Assembly (NCBI RefSeq): GCF_003390335.1
Contig: NZ_QUOU01000001.1
Span: 4,216,001-4,280,000, forward strand
Length of the DNA stretch: 64,000 nt
Source of the DNA: Thalassotalea euphylliae
GTDB lineage: Bacteria; Pseudomonadota; Gammaproteobacteria; Enterobacterales; Alteromonadaceae
Direction of reading: 5' to 3'
In this document: piece after piece, positions 33,935 through 43,636 of the stretch
How the letters are laid out: each line of letters begins with the position of its first letter
How positions within the stretch are numbered: position 1 is the stretch's first letter
Notes under the pieces: generated by a model
What the model saw: only the letters and a program-made list of their open reading frames with translations
Told to the model about the DNA's origin: nothing
Databases searched by the model: none
Translations under genes and position numbers: made by a program

Positions 33935-35974
33935 CTAAATCTTCGCCGCTAATTCCGCCCCTTGGCGAATAGCACGCTTAGCGTCAAGCTCCGCAGCCAC
34001 ATCGGCACCACCGATAATGTGACAGCTCTGCCCTAGGTCAACTAAGCCTTGCTGTAAATCGCGATTTGGCTCTTGGCCAGCACAAACGATGACGTTGTCG
34101 ACTTCAATCAGCTGCGGCTCGCCATTAATTTCAATCACAATACCTTGGTCGTTAATTTCTTTGTAACTACAACCCGGTATCATATTTACGCCTTTCTTTT
34201 GCAGTGAAGCACGGTGGATCCAACCCGTCGTTTTACCTAAGCCCGCACCTACTTTGGTGGTTTTGCGCTGCATTAAGAAGACTTCGCGCTCTGCTTTATG
34301 TGGCGCTGTTGGCAATAAGGCACCGCCAGTTTCATAGTTGCGGTCTACACCCCACTCTTTTAACCACTCATCGACATCATTCACTAAGCCTTCTTTTTCG
34401 GTTAGGAACATAGAGACGTCAAAGCCAATACCACCTGCACCGATCACCGCCACTTTTTGACCGACAGGCTTTTTATCGCGCAGTACGTCTAAGTAGCTCA
34501 TGACTTTTTCGTTATCAATGCCTGGAATATTTAATGCGCGAGGTTTAATGCCCGTTGCCAATACCACTTCGTCAAAACCAGCTTCTGCTAAGCTTTGTGC
34601 GGTTTGCCAGCTGTTTAAATGCACTGGTACGTTCAAGTTTTCAAGCTGAACACGGAAATAGCGCAGCGTTTCATAAAACTCTTCTTTACCCGGAACTTGT
34701 TTTGCAAAGTTAAATTGACCACCAATTTCACCCGCTGCATCGAAAATTTCCACCGCGTGACCGCGTTTCGAGGCGTAAACACTAAATGCCAGACCCGCGG
34801 GGCCGGCACCTACTACGGCAATGCGTTTTTGTTGCTTGGTGTTGCTAAAGGTTAGCTCAGTTTCGTAACACGCTTCTGGATTCACCAAACACGATGCACG
34901 CTGGCGCTTGAAGACATGATCTAAACACGCTTGGTTACAGCCAATACACGTATTAATCTCTTCCGCTTTGCCCGCTGCGGCTTTATTGACAAAATGAGCA
35001 TCGGCCAGGAACGGACGCGCCATTGACACCATATCGGCGTGACCATCAGCCAGCACTTGCTCAGCCACTTCTGGCGTATTGATACGGTTAGTGGTGACCA
35101 ATGGAATGCTCACTTCCTTTTTCATGCGCTCGGTGATCCAAGTAAACGCCGCACGAGGCACTGAGGTGGCAATGGTCGGTACACGCGCTTCGTGCCAACC
35201 AATACCTGTATTGATGATGGTTGCGCCAGCTGCCTCAATGGCTTTGGCCATAGTCACAACTTCATGCCACTCGTTACCACCTTCCACCAGATCGAGCATG
35301 GATAAACGGAAAATAATAATAAAGTGTTCACCGACTTTTTCGCGAACCGCACGCACAGTTTCAACCCCAAGGCGCATGCGATTTTCTAACGAACCACCCC
35401 ATTCGTCGGTACGGTGATTGGTGCGCTTACAGCTAAACTGGTTGATCAGGTAGCCTTCCGAGCCCATGATTTCAACACCGTCGTAACCGGCTTTCTGCGC
35501 TAGTTTTGATGCCTTCGCATAATCTTTGATGGTACCGCGAATATCACTGATCGACATTTCTTTCGGTTTGAATGGATTGATTGGCGCTTTAATCGCACTT
35601 GGCGCCACACTAAATGGGTGATAGGCATAACGGCCAGTGTGCAGTAGCTGCAAACAAATTTTACCACCTTCGTTGTGCACCGCCTCGGTCACTTCTTTGT
35701 GTTTATTGACATGCCAAAAGCGGCTGATCTGGCTACCTAATGGCTCAACACGACCGCGAATGTTGGGACTAACACCGCCCGTCACAATTAAACCACAACC
35801 ACCTTTGGCGCGTTCAGCATAAAAAGCAGCGAGCTTTTTAAAGCCGCCTCGCTCTTCTTCTAGGCCAGTGTGCATAGAGCCCATTAACACGCGATTTCTC
35901 AGTGTTGTAAAACCGAGATCTAAAGGTTCAAGCATATGAGGGTATTGAGTTGCGGTTGTCGTTGCAGTTGTCAT
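33935..35974 (-). CDS. fadH: NADPH-dependent 2,4-dienoyl-CoA reductase
   Basis: A 679-residue flavoprotein close to the 672 residues of E. coli FadH. An N-terminal FMN TIM barrel of the old-yellow-enzyme class (LRNRVLMGSMHTGLEE, GYDGVEIMGSEGYLINQF) is followed by a 4Fe-4S cluster motif CIGCNQACLDHVF...CLVNP (about residues 342-370) and an FAD/NADPH Rossmann domain (VVGAGPAGLAFSVYASKRGH, VIGAGGIGFDVSMFL). It reduces 2,4-dienoyl-CoA during beta-oxidation of unsaturated fatty acids. No fad regulon genes adjoin it. ATG start. Confidence 0.93.
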   Translation of the reverse strand: MTTATTTATQYPHMLEPLDLGFTTLRNRVLMGSMHTGLEEERGGFKKLAAFYAERAKGGCGLIVTGGVSPNIRGRVEPLGSQISRFWHVNKHKEVTEAVHNEGGKICLQLLHTGRYAYHPFSVAPSAIKAPINPFKPKEMSISDIRGTIKDYAKASKLAQKAGYDGVEIMGSEGYLINQFSCKRTNHRTDEWGGSLENRMRLGVETVRAVREKVGEHFIIIFRLSMLDLVEGGNEWHEVVTMAKAIEAAGATIINTGIGWHEARVPTIATSVPRAAFTWITERMKKEVSIPLVTTNRINTPEVAEQVLADGHADMVSMARPFLADAHFVNKAAAGKAEEINTCIGCNQACLDHVFKRQRASCLVNPEACYETELTFSNTKQQKRIAVVGAGPAGLAFSVYASKRGHAVEIFDAAGEIGGQFNFAKQVPGKEEFYETLRYFRVQLENLNVPVHLNSWQTAQSLAEAGFDEVVLATGIKPRALNIPGIDNEKVMSYLDVLRDKKPVGQKVAVIGAGGIGFDVSMFLTEKEGLVNDVDEWLKEWGVDRNYETGGALLPTAPHKAEREVFLMQRKTTKVGAGLGKTTGWIHRASLQKKGVNMIPGCSYKEINDQGIVIEINGEPQLIEVDNVIVCAGQEPNRDLQQGLVDLGQSCHIIGGADVAAELDAKRAIRQGAELAAKI

Positions 35975-36118
35975 AGTTAAGTCACTTTTTACGTTAGGCT
36001 GATACCACTTTATTATTTAAAATACGCATGCTAAAACTAAAACTCAAGCTTATTTTGACACCTGTCAGATTAAATTTTCACAAGTAAAAATGATAACTAT
36101 TTTCATCAAGTTAAGTGC

Positions 36119-36652
36119 ATGAATAAAAAAGATATTTTGACCAGAGTACAAGCTGCCATTGAGGCCCTGTTAACGCAAGCATTGGCTGCGGCAACACAAG
36201 CGCACAACGCGGCAATTGATGATCAATCAAAAGCCGAAACGCAGTACGATACGCTAGCAATTGAAGCAGCTTATTTGGCTGAAGGGCAAAGTAAACGAAT
36301 TGCCGAATTGAAAAGCCAATTGCAACAGCTAAAAGAACAAGCCGTTGAGGAAAGTGAGGTGATCAATATCGGTGCTTTGTTTTCGTTAGCTTACGACTCG
36401 GCATCGACAGACAGCGAGAGCGCCACAAAGCATTTTTACTTGCTACCTTGTGCCGCTGGCACTTGCATAACGCTAGCAAACGATCCGCCAACGCAACTAG
36501 AGCATACGCAACCAGAGCACAGTCAAAAAATTTATGTGATCACCCCAGCAGCGCCACTTGGTAGAGCATTGATTGGTCTAACCGTCGATGACGACTTTTC
36601 ACTTAACCTTGGAGTAAAACAACAAACGGGCTATGTTGTCGCGATTTATTAA
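36119..36652 (+). CDS. GreA/GreB-like transcription-factor-related protein
   Basis: A 177-residue protein. The N-terminal half is a helical coiled coil with the pattern KAETQYDTLAIEAAYLAEGQ (about residues 38-57), which recalls the GreA-family coiled coil; the C-terminal half contains APLGRALIGLTVDDDFSL (about 142-159), resembling the GreA C-terminal FKBP-like domain motif SPIGRALIGK. The tip acidic residues of true Gre factors are not evident, so it may bind RNA polymerase without cleavage activity. Function not known. Single gene. Confidence 0.6.
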   Translation: MNKKDILTRVQAAIEALLTQALAAATQAHNAAIDDQSKAETQYDTLAIEAAYLAEGQSKRIAELKSQLQQLKEQAVEESEVINIGALFSLAYDSASTDSESATKHFYLLPCAAGTCITLANDPPTQLEHTQPEHSQKIYVITPAAPLGRALIGLTVDDDFSLNLGVKQQTGYVVAIY

Positions 36653-36684
36653 GCAAATGAGCGCCTAATGAGGCTCTATAAACA

Positions 36685-36712
36685 ACCAAGCCATCCCCTT
36701 GGATGGCTTGGT
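36685..36712. terminator. Strong hairpin between convergent genes, possible terminator
   Basis: Perfect 12-bp stem ACCAAGCCATCC / GGATGGCTTGGT with a 4-nt loop. It lacks a good T-tract on the plus strand; TTGTTTAT follows on the minus strand. Confidence 0.5.
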
Positions 36713-36789
36713 CGAAATGTTCGTGGCAATGGCAAGTAGTCATACCTAGCCGTACTACCGAGTATTACCAGATCAGCAAAGCTCTGCAA

Positions 36790-38154
36790 TTAAGCGTTTA
36801 ACAGCGCTTTAATTTCTTTAATATCAGCCACTTTGTCATCTAGCTTTAGGTAGGCAACGGCTTCTGAATACACTAAGGTAGCTTCCACTACACCGGGCAT
36901 ATTAACGAGTTGCTCAGCCACTTCATCAGCTTGTTGCTCTGAGCTAAATTGCGCAGCAAAACTGAAACTTTTCGATTTTGCCTGACGTTTCATACCACTG
37001 GCAGCCACCAGCCAAACACCAACAATTAAGGCCATCACTAAAAACACCACAGTGGCATCAAAGCTATTGGCAAGCCAGCCGCCAATCGCACCACCCGCAA
37101 ACGCTCCAAAAAACTGACTCGACGAGAAAATCCCCATGGCACTGCCTTTAACGCCAGCTGGGGCAATACGCGATAGAATGGATGGCATCGTTGCTTCTAA
37201 ATAATTAAAGGCAACAAAGAACAGCAGAATTAACACCACGAGCGTAGTGGTTGTATTCGCAAGCACCCCAAACATCAGCAAGGTCAACGCTAGTAAGGTG
37301 ATCGCCGCCAAAAACATTTCTTTTTCTTTACCTTTTTTGATGCCAATGATCATAAACGGCACCATCAAGAAAAATGAACACAGTAAGGTTGGCAGGTATA
37401 AACGCCAGTGTTGTTCAAGCGCTACGCCGCTTTCGACCAAGCGCGTCGGTAAGTAAATAAAACAAGCGGTTAATGCCATATGCAAGACGAAAACACCGAT
37501 GTTCAGGCGCGCCAGTTGCGGATGCTTAGCCAAGCTACCCAGTTGGTCGAGCATAGCGACATTATCGCCTTTTGGCGCTTTGTGCACAGAATTTGGCACC
37601 ATAAACAGGATCATCAGCATGGCGAAAATCGTTAAGATGCCAGTAAACCAAAAAAGCCCACTCAAGCCGTAACTTTCCCCCACTAATGGCCCGACAACGA
37701 GCGCCAATGTGAAGGATAAACCGATAAACATGCCAATCGTCGCCATTACTTTAGGCCGCTGCTCCTCACGCGTGAGGTCGGCGGCTAGCGCTAAAATGGC
37801 ACTTGCGATTGCCCCCATACCTTGCAATGCACGGCCAAGCACTACGCCATAAATCGAGTCAGACATCGCGGCAACCACGCTACCAATGGCAAATACCACT
37901 AAGCCCCCCATGATAATAGGCTTGCGACCAAACTTATCGGAAAGTATGCCCATTGGAATTTGTAGCAGTGCTTGCGTTAACCCGTAAGCACCAATCGCCA
38001 ACCCCAGCCAAATTGGTGAAAAGCCGGTAAGCTCTGGCCCATAAATGGCAAACACAGGTAAGATCATAAACAGGCCCAACATACGCAGGCCAAAGACGGT
38101 TGCCAGTGAAAACGCCGCCTTTTTTTCGAGGGAATTTAGTCCAGAAGCACTCAT
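36790..38154 (-). CDS. yajR: MFS efflux transporter with C-terminal YAM domain (YajR-like)
   Basis: A 454-residue protein, the same length as E. coli YajR. Twelve transmembrane helices are present with the MFS motif A region ILSDKFGRKPIIMGG (about residues 70-84) and YajR-like LGRALQGMGAIASAILALAA. After the last helix the C-terminal ~67 residues (SFAAQFSSEQQADEVAEQL...VVEATLVYSEAVAYL) match the ferredoxin-like YAM domain. It exports an unidentified compound with protons. Monocistronic, ATG start. Confidence 0.88.
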   Translation of the reverse strand: MSASGLNSLEKKAAFSLATVFGLRMLGLFMILPVFAIYGPELTGFSPIWLGLAIGAYGLTQALLQIPMGILSDKFGRKPIIMGGLVVFAIGSVVAAMSDSIYGVVLGRALQGMGAIASAILALAADLTREEQRPKVMATIGMFIGLSFTLALVVGPLVGESYGLSGLFWFTGILTIFAMLMILFMVPNSVHKAPKGDNVAMLDQLGSLAKHPQLARLNIGVFVLHMALTACFIYLPTRLVESGVALEQHWRLYLPTLLCSFFLMVPFMIIGIKKGKEKEMFLAAITLLALTLLMFGVLANTTTTLVVLILLFFVAFNYLEATMPSILSRIAPAGVKGSAMGIFSSSQFFGAFAGGAIGGWLANSFDATVVFLVMALIVGVWLVAASGMKRQAKSKSFSFAAQFSSEQQADEVAEQLVNMPGVVEATLVYSEAVAYLKLDDKVADIKEIKALLNA

Positions 38155-38318
38155 AAATCAGTTAACGAAAGTTGACAGGTTAAGGTTTAACTTAGGGTTA
38201 ATAAGGCGGCAGATTCTACCACGGCGTATGATACCACACCACCAAAGGATACAGCTTGTTACCTAATCCAAACGCCACCAAGCGATAAACATTGTTGCAT
38301 AAAGTTTTATACAATGAA

Positions 38319-39935
38319 CTATCGCCCAGTAAACTTAGGTGGCTTGCGGTGTAAAGTCGCCTGCTCGTAAGCATAAGCAACATCGATCAATACAGGTTCC
38401 GCCAACTTTGCCCCAAATAGCGATAAACCCACAGGTAAACCACTCACATATCCCATAGGCACGGTAATATGTGGGTAGCCTGCGACAGCAGCAGGTGATG
38501 AGGCAGAGCCTGAGAAGTTATCGCCATTGACTAAGTCTGTTTTCCACGCTGGCCCCGTGGTTGGCGCAATAAGCACGTCTAATTGATGGGTTTCTAGCAG
38601 CTTATCGATACCTTTAGCTTGGCTCATTTCTTTCGCGTGCTTGCGCGCCGTTAGGTATGCTTCGCTGGTTAAATCACCTTTTTCTTGAGCACTGATAAAA
38701 ATTTCCTGATCGAAATACGGCATGGTTTTATCACTGTGCTTGTTATTAAATTCAATCAGCTCAGCTAGCGACTTAGGCAAACCTTGTGCTGTACCTTTAA
38801 GGTAGTGATTAATCCCGTCTTTAAACTCATAAAGTAACACGTCATATTCTTGAGCGCCCCAGCTGACGCCTTCATCGAACGCTAAGTCATCAACAATAAC
38901 CGCGCCTTGCGCTTCAAGCTGTTTGATAGCCTCCTCAAACAATTGGTCAACATCTCGGTGATAGCCACTAAGCTGACGCAACACACCGATACGCTTGCCT
39001 TGACTACTGTTTTTCGCGAATGTTTGCGTTTTATCATCAATTTTTACTGGTGCAGGATCTTGCCGATCAAATCCCGTCATTGCTGCTAGTGCGATCTGAG
39101 CGTTAACCACATTGCGCGCCATTGGCCCTGCCGTATCTTGGCTAAAGGCAATGGGAATAATGCCTTGGCGGCTCACCGTCCCTATGGTTGGCTTAATGCC
39201 GACCACCCCATTGACCGCTGACGGGCACGTTATTGACCCATCGGTTTCAGTCCCGACCGCGACCGTAGCAAGGTTAGCGGCAATGGCCGCTCCTGAGCCA
39301 GCGCTTGAACCACAAGGATTGCGTGTTAAATCGTAAGGGTTTTTCGTTTGACCATAAAGGCTAGTCCAGCCACTGCTGGCTTTATCACTTCTAAAATTTG
39401 CCCACTCGCTGAGATTCGCTTTACCTAAAATAATCGCGCCCGCTTTTTTTAACTGGGTGACTAAAAAGGCCTCTTGTTTCGGAAAGTTATTGGCAAGCGC
39501 GAGCGACCCTGCGGTATTGGCCATACCATCGGTGGTGTCTATGTTGTCTTTGAGCAATACCGGAATACCGTGCATTGCCCCCACTAAACCACCACTTTTT
39601 AAGCGCTGATCAAAAGCTTTAGCTTGCGCCAGTGCATTCGCGTTCAATTGCACAACCGTGTTAAGCATGGGGCCGCTGTCATCAATGGCGGCAATTCGAT
39701 CCAAATAAAAACGCACCAGCGCCTCACTGCTTAGCTCACCTGTTTTCATTTTCTGATGTAACTGAGGAATTGTGGCCGTTTCAGTAAAGGTTGCTAAATC
39801 AAGGGCTGAAGAACGATGAGCCGTGGCTACATTGGCTAGCAATACCAAACTGACAAATGCAGATTTTAATACGTTGCGCGTGCAAACAGGATGTTTTACC
39901 TTGTAGCTTTTTTTCGATTGAATATATAAGTTCAT
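38319..39935 (-). CDS. Amidase-signature family hydrolase, exported
   Basis: A 538-residue enzyme. Residues 1-45 are a long signal peptide (KSAFVSLVLLANVATAHRSS). The amidase signature Ser-cisSer-Lys triad is visible: Lys in PVLLKDNIDT, the cis-Ser and nucleophile Ser in NPCGSSAGSGAAIAANLATV and ETDGSITCPSAVNGVVGIKP. It should hydrolyse an amide in the periplasm; substrate unknown. It is not the GatA subunit because it is exported and has no gatB/C neighbours. ATG start with a weak ribosome site. Confidence 0.9.
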   Translation of the reverse strand: MNLYIQSKKSYKVKHPVCTRNVLKSAFVSLVLLANVATAHRSSALDLATFTETATIPQLHQKMKTGELSSEALVRFYLDRIAAIDDSGPMLNTVVQLNANALAQAKAFDQRLKSGGLVGAMHGIPVLLKDNIDTTDGMANTAGSLALANNFPKQEAFLVTQLKKAGAIILGKANLSEWANFRSDKASSGWTSLYGQTKNPYDLTRNPCGSSAGSGAAIAANLATVAVGTETDGSITCPSAVNGVVGIKPTIGTVSRQGIIPIAFSQDTAGPMARNVVNAQIALAAMTGFDRQDPAPVKIDDKTQTFAKNSSQGKRIGVLRQLSGYHRDVDQLFEEAIKQLEAQGAVIVDDLAFDEGVSWGAQEYDVLLYEFKDGINHYLKGTAQGLPKSLAELIEFNNKHSDKTMPYFDQEIFISAQEKGDLTSEAYLTARKHAKEMSQAKGIDKLLETHQLDVLIAPTTGPAWKTDLVNGDNFSGSASSPAAVAGYPHITVPMGYVSGLPVGLSLFGAKLAEPVLIDVAYAYEQATLHRKPPKFTGR

Positions 39936-40216
39936 GGTTATCGCTTGTTTTTATTATCGTGAATTCAACGAATTTGTTAACGCTTTATCCCCCTGTTATA
40001 ACGAGGCGATACAAGTTTGTCTAGCCAACAGCCTACTCCATAACCAAATCAATAACTTAGTCGATCACCCACTAGATCTTTTGCGCAACAGTCTCTATGT
40101 AAACAGCCAATGCCCCCGCCACAAAGATAATCCATAAGTTTCATTGATATTTCAGATCAACTTTGCCGCCTTTATATGCAATAATGAGCGATTAAATTTA
40201 GGTTGTGGATTGGTTA

Positions 40217-43039
40217 ATGCAAAACATTGAAGTAAGAGGCGCTCGTACTCATAATCTCAAGAACATCAATTTAGAAATTCCTCGCGATAAACTCATTGTT
40301 ATCACAGGTTTATCTGGTTCGGGTAAATCATCATTGGCGTTCGATACACTGTATGCCGAAGGGCAGCGCCGCTATGTTGAATCACTTTCTGCTTACGCTC
40401 GCCAATTCTTATCCTTAATGGAAAAGCCTGATGTTGATCACATTGAAGGCTTATCACCCGCAATTTCTATTGAGCAGAAATCCACCTCCCACAACCCGCG
40501 TTCGACGGTCGGCACCATCACCGAAATCTACGATTACTTGCGCTTGCTTTACGCCCGGGTTGGCGAGCCACGTTGCCCAACCCATTATGAACCACTCGCG
40601 GCGCAAACCGTGTCACAAATGGTAGACAAAGTATTGTCGTTAGATGAAGGCACAAAGGTGATGATCCTTGCGCCTGTGCTGCAAAACCGTAAAGGTGAGC
40701 ATGTAAAACTGCTCGATAACCTTGCCGCTCAAGGCTACATTCGCGCGCGTATTGATGGCGAAGTCTGTGATCTGTCTGATCCACCGACGTTAGAACTACA
40801 CAAAAAGCACACCATTGAAGTCGTGGTGGACCGCTTAAAAGTACGTGACGATATTCAGCTACGCTTGTCGGAATCATTCGAAACGGCATTAGAGCTGACC
40901 GCTGGCACCGCCAAAGTCGCTTTTATGGACGAGCCTGATCGCGAAGAGCTGCTATTCTCGGCTAACTTTGCCTGTCCTCACTGTGGTTACAGCATGCAGG
41001 AGTTGGAGCCGCGTTTATTCTCATTCAACAACCCAGCTGGCGCTTGTCAAACCTGTGATGGGTTAGGTATTCAGCAGTTCTTTGACCCTAATCGCGTGAT
41101 CACTAACCCTGAGCTTAGCCTGGCTGGTGGCGCGATTCGCGGTTGGGACAAACGCAATTTTTACTACTTCCAAATGCTGCAAGCCCTAGCCGATCATTAC
41201 CAATTTACGGTTGATACGCCATTTGAAGAGCTCCCGGAAAAAATCCGCAAACTCGTATTGTACGGCAGTGGCAAAGAAACGATTGAGTTCAAGTATATGA
41301 ATGATCGCGGCGATATTGTGGTGCGCAATCACCCGTTCGAAGGTATTTTGAACAATATGCAGCGCCGCTACAAAGAAACTGAATCGAATGCAGTGCGTGA
41401 AGAGCTGGCGAAATACCTTAACAGCCAACATTGTGGCGACTGTGGTGGCTCGCGATTACGCCTTGAAGCGCGTAACGTATTTGTAGGTGAGCAGCCACTG
41501 CAAGATATTGCGGAACTTTCCACTGCTGATGCCCTCGCTTTTTTCCAGCAGCTCAATTTAACGGGGCAAAAAGGCGCAATTGCCGAGAAAATTTTAAAAG
41601 AAATCAACGATCGCTTAGGCTTCTTGGTCAACGTTGGCTTGAACTATCTAAACCTATCACGCAGTGCCGACACGCTTTCCGGTGGTGAAGCCCAGCGCAT
41701 TCGCTTAGCGAGCCAAATTGGTGCTGGCTTAGTGGGCGTTATGTACGTGCTGGATGAACCCTCTATCGGTTTGCATCAGCGTGATAACGAGCGTTTACTT
41801 GGCACCTTAACTCATCTGCGTGATTTAGGTAACACTGTGATTGTGGTTGAGCATGATGAAGATGCCATTCGCGAAGCAGACCACGTTATCGATATTGGCC
41901 CGGGTGCTGGTGTCCATGGTGGTGAAGTGATCGCTTCCGGTACGCTGGAAGACATTGTCAATAATGAGCACTCACTAACGGGTAAATACCTTTCAGGTAA
42001 AGAGCTGATTGAAGTACCGAAAAAACGCACACCATTTGATAAAAAAGCCGTGGTTGAGTTAAAAGGTGCGACAGGTAACAACCTCAAGAATGTTGATTTA
42101 ACTATCCCCGTTGGCCTAATGACCTGTATTACTGGGGTTTCCGGCTCAGGTAAATCGACACTTATCAATGATACCTTGTATAAAATTGCCCATACCGAGC
42201 TCAATAATGCCACTACGCAGGAGCCATCGCCTTACAAGTCAATTGAAGGCTTAGATCAGCTCGATAAAGTCATTGATATTGACCAAAGCCCGATTGGTCG
42301 TACACCGCGCTCAAACCCTGCGACCTACACAGGTATTTTCACCGCTGTGCGTGATATTTTTGCGGCGACACAAGAGTCTCGCTCGCGCGGTTACAAGCCG
42401 GGGCGTTTTAGCTTTAATGTCAAGGGCGGTCGCTGTGAAGCGTGCCAAGGTGATGGTGTGATTAAAGTGGAAATGCACTTTTTGCCAGACGTTTACGTAC
42501 CGTGTGACGAGTGTAAAGGTAAGCGCTACAACCGCGAAACGCTGGAAGTAAAATACAAAGGCAAGAGTATTCACGAAGTACTGGATATGACCATCGAAGA
42601 CGCCCTTGAGTTCTTCAATGCCATTCCAGCGGTGAAGCGCAAACTACAAACCTTAATGGACGTCGGTTTAAGCTATATCACGCTTGGCCAGTCGGCCACA
42701 ACGCTATCGGGTGGTGAAGCGCAGCGCGTGAAACTCGCCAAAGAGCTGTCCAAACGCGACACAGGTAAAACCTTGTATATCTTGGATGAGCCGACAACGG
42801 GTTTGCATTTCCACGACATTAAACAACTATTGCAAGTTATCCACCGCCTGCGTGATCACGGCAACACCATAGTAGTGATTGAGCATAATTTAGACGTGGT
42901 GAAAACCGCAGACTGGATTGTTGATCTTGGCCCAGAAGGTGGCTCTGGTGGCGGAGAAATTCTGGTTACTGGTAGCCCAGAGCAAGTCGCAGAGCATCCA
43001 AGCTCGCATACAGCGCGCTTCCTAAAACCTTTGTTGTAA
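40217..43039 (+). CDS. uvrA: Excinuclease ABC subunit A
   Basis: A 940-residue protein identical in length to E. coli UvrA and very similar along its length. It has two ABC ATPase domains (Walker A GLSGSGKSSL near residue 30 and GVSGSGKSTL near 638; signatures LSGGEAQRIRLA and LSGGEAQRVKLA) and zinc-binding CxxC pairs (CPHCGY.., CEACQGDG..CDECKG). UvrA finds bulky DNA lesions with UvrB at the start of nucleotide excision repair. The frame can open at a GTG (40205), but alignment to MDKIEVRGARTHNLK of E. coli supports the ATG at 40217 (MQNIEVRGARTHNLK). I could not find a convincing LexA box upstream. Confidence 0.97.
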   Translation: MQNIEVRGARTHNLKNINLEIPRDKLIVITGLSGSGKSSLAFDTLYAEGQRRYVESLSAYARQFLSLMEKPDVDHIEGLSPAISIEQKSTSHNPRSTVGTITEIYDYLRLLYARVGEPRCPTHYEPLAAQTVSQMVDKVLSLDEGTKVMILAPVLQNRKGEHVKLLDNLAAQGYIRARIDGEVCDLSDPPTLELHKKHTIEVVVDRLKVRDDIQLRLSESFETALELTAGTAKVAFMDEPDREELLFSANFACPHCGYSMQELEPRLFSFNNPAGACQTCDGLGIQQFFDPNRVITNPELSLAGGAIRGWDKRNFYYFQMLQALADHYQFTVDTPFEELPEKIRKLVLYGSGKETIEFKYMNDRGDIVVRNHPFEGILNNMQRRYKETESNAVREELAKYLNSQHCGDCGGSRLRLEARNVFVGEQPLQDIAELSTADALAFFQQLNLTGQKGAIAEKILKEINDRLGFLVNVGLNYLNLSRSADTLSGGEAQRIRLASQIGAGLVGVMYVLDEPSIGLHQRDNERLLGTLTHLRDLGNTVIVVEHDEDAIREADHVIDIGPGAGVHGGEVIASGTLEDIVNNEHSLTGKYLSGKELIEVPKKRTPFDKKAVVELKGATGNNLKNVDLTIPVGLMTCITGVSGSGKSTLINDTLYKIAHTELNNATTQEPSPYKSIEGLDQLDKVIDIDQSPIGRTPRSNPATYTGIFTAVRDIFAATQESRSRGYKPGRFSFNVKGGRCEACQGDGVIKVEMHFLPDVYVPCDECKGKRYNRETLEVKYKGKSIHEVLDMTIEDALEFFNAIPAVKRKLQTLMDVGLSYITLGQSATTLSGGEAQRVKLAKELSKRDTGKTLYILDEPTTGLHFHDIKQLLQVIHRLRDHGNTIVVIEHNLDVVKTADWIVDLGPEGGSGGGEILVTGSPEQVAEHPSSHTARFLKPLL

Positions 43040-43090
43040 CAAGCCCTTACCAACAAATACCTACCTACTGGTACTGACCTACGGAAAAAC

Positions 43091-43118
43091 ACAGATTGCT
43101 GACTAGCCAGCAATCTGT
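43091..43118. terminator. Hairpin after uvrA, possible terminator
   Basis: ACAGATTGCT (43091-43100) pairs with AGCAATCTGT (43109-43118), 10-bp perfect stem, 8-nt loop, 52 bp after the uvrA stop. On the plus strand it is followed by AAATACC rather than T's, so rho-independent termination is doubtful. Confidence 0.45.
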
Positions 43119-43120
43119 AA

Positions 43121-43160
43121 ATACCCATGCTACTTCAAAGCACTTGTTTCAGTTGAAATT
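43121..43160 (+). repeat. Dispersed palindrome-associated repeat, copy 1
   Basis: Begins ATACCCATGCTACTTCAAAG and continues CACTTGTTTCAGTTGAAATT. It matches copy 3 at 60386-60426 at 36 of 41 positions by eye; its core is inverted at 43635-43670. Confidence 0.7.
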
Positions 43161-43230
43161 AAAAGCGATTTCGGCACAGGTTTGGTTTCATGCTCCCTTT
43201 TTTACATAGAAAGTAAAATCAATAACACTA

Positions 43231-43494
43231 GGGCGTGTTGATCTTTCAGGGTTGTTTTTGCAGCAGCCTGTTTGGGTTTTATACAAGGCGGCACTTGTGC
43301 AGTGTAGGCATTCTCCATAAATAAGTGCCAACACAGTAGAAAATTCAAACAGGCGCTGCCCTGCGGGTTCATCTAAACGCTTCCTGCTCATTGTTGCTCG
43401 CTTTTTACATAGAACGACTATGCGACAAAGCGAGCGTCGCGATCAGAAAGCGTTTAGATTGAACAAAATTCAATCTCGAAAGATCAACACACCC
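43231..43494. mobile_element. 264-bp MITE-like element with 17-bp terminal inverted repeats
   Basis: Left end GGGCGTGTTGATCTTTC (43231-43247), right end GAAAGATCAACACACCC (43478-43494): 16 of 17 positions complementary. Both ends are flanked by TA (43229-43230 and 43495-43496), a possible TA target duplication. The interior folds into two large hairpins: GCAGC-CTGTTTG with CAAACAGGCGCTGC, and TCTAAACGCTTCCTG with CAGAAAGCGTTTAGA. There is no transposase; a 67-codon minus-strand frame (43188-43391) extends past the left end and is probably meaningless. Non-autonomous element, family of the mobilising transposase unknown. Confidence 0.65.
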
Positions 43495-43539
43495 TAAATA
43501 AATCGCTTTTAATTCCAACCCATTTTTTTAAGTTAGGTG

Positions 43540-43636
43540 GCGCTTCACAGGAACTCACTCTCTGCGTTGCAGCTTATTGAAAGGGAGTGACCATTCCGGC
43601 AAGCTGCGCCTGGATATTGAGTCCCTGTGACAGCGC
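43540..43636. repeat. Imperfect ~97-bp palindrome
   Basis: Outer arms GCGCTTCACAGGAACTCA (43540-43557) and TGAGTCCCTGTGACAGCGC (43618-43636), inner arms GCAGCTT (43569-43575) and AAGCTGC (43601-43607). An alternative small stem TCACTC / GAGTGA (43555-43560 / 43585-43590) is nested. Confidence 0.7.

Noticed and set aside
39934..40137. 67-codon plus-strand frame upstream of uvrA
   Set aside because: No family features, overlaps the amidase start, probably only promoter DNA.
39936..40216. Possible LexA (SOS) box upstream of uvrA
   Set aside because: No CTGT-N8-ACAG match; the nearest candidate (around CTCTATGTAAACAG) lacks the left half-site.
43188..43391. 67-codon minus-strand reading frame inside the MITE-like element, with several Cys
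   Set aside because: It crosses the left terminal repeat, has no ribosome site I trust, and lies in hairpin-forming DNA; likely not translated.
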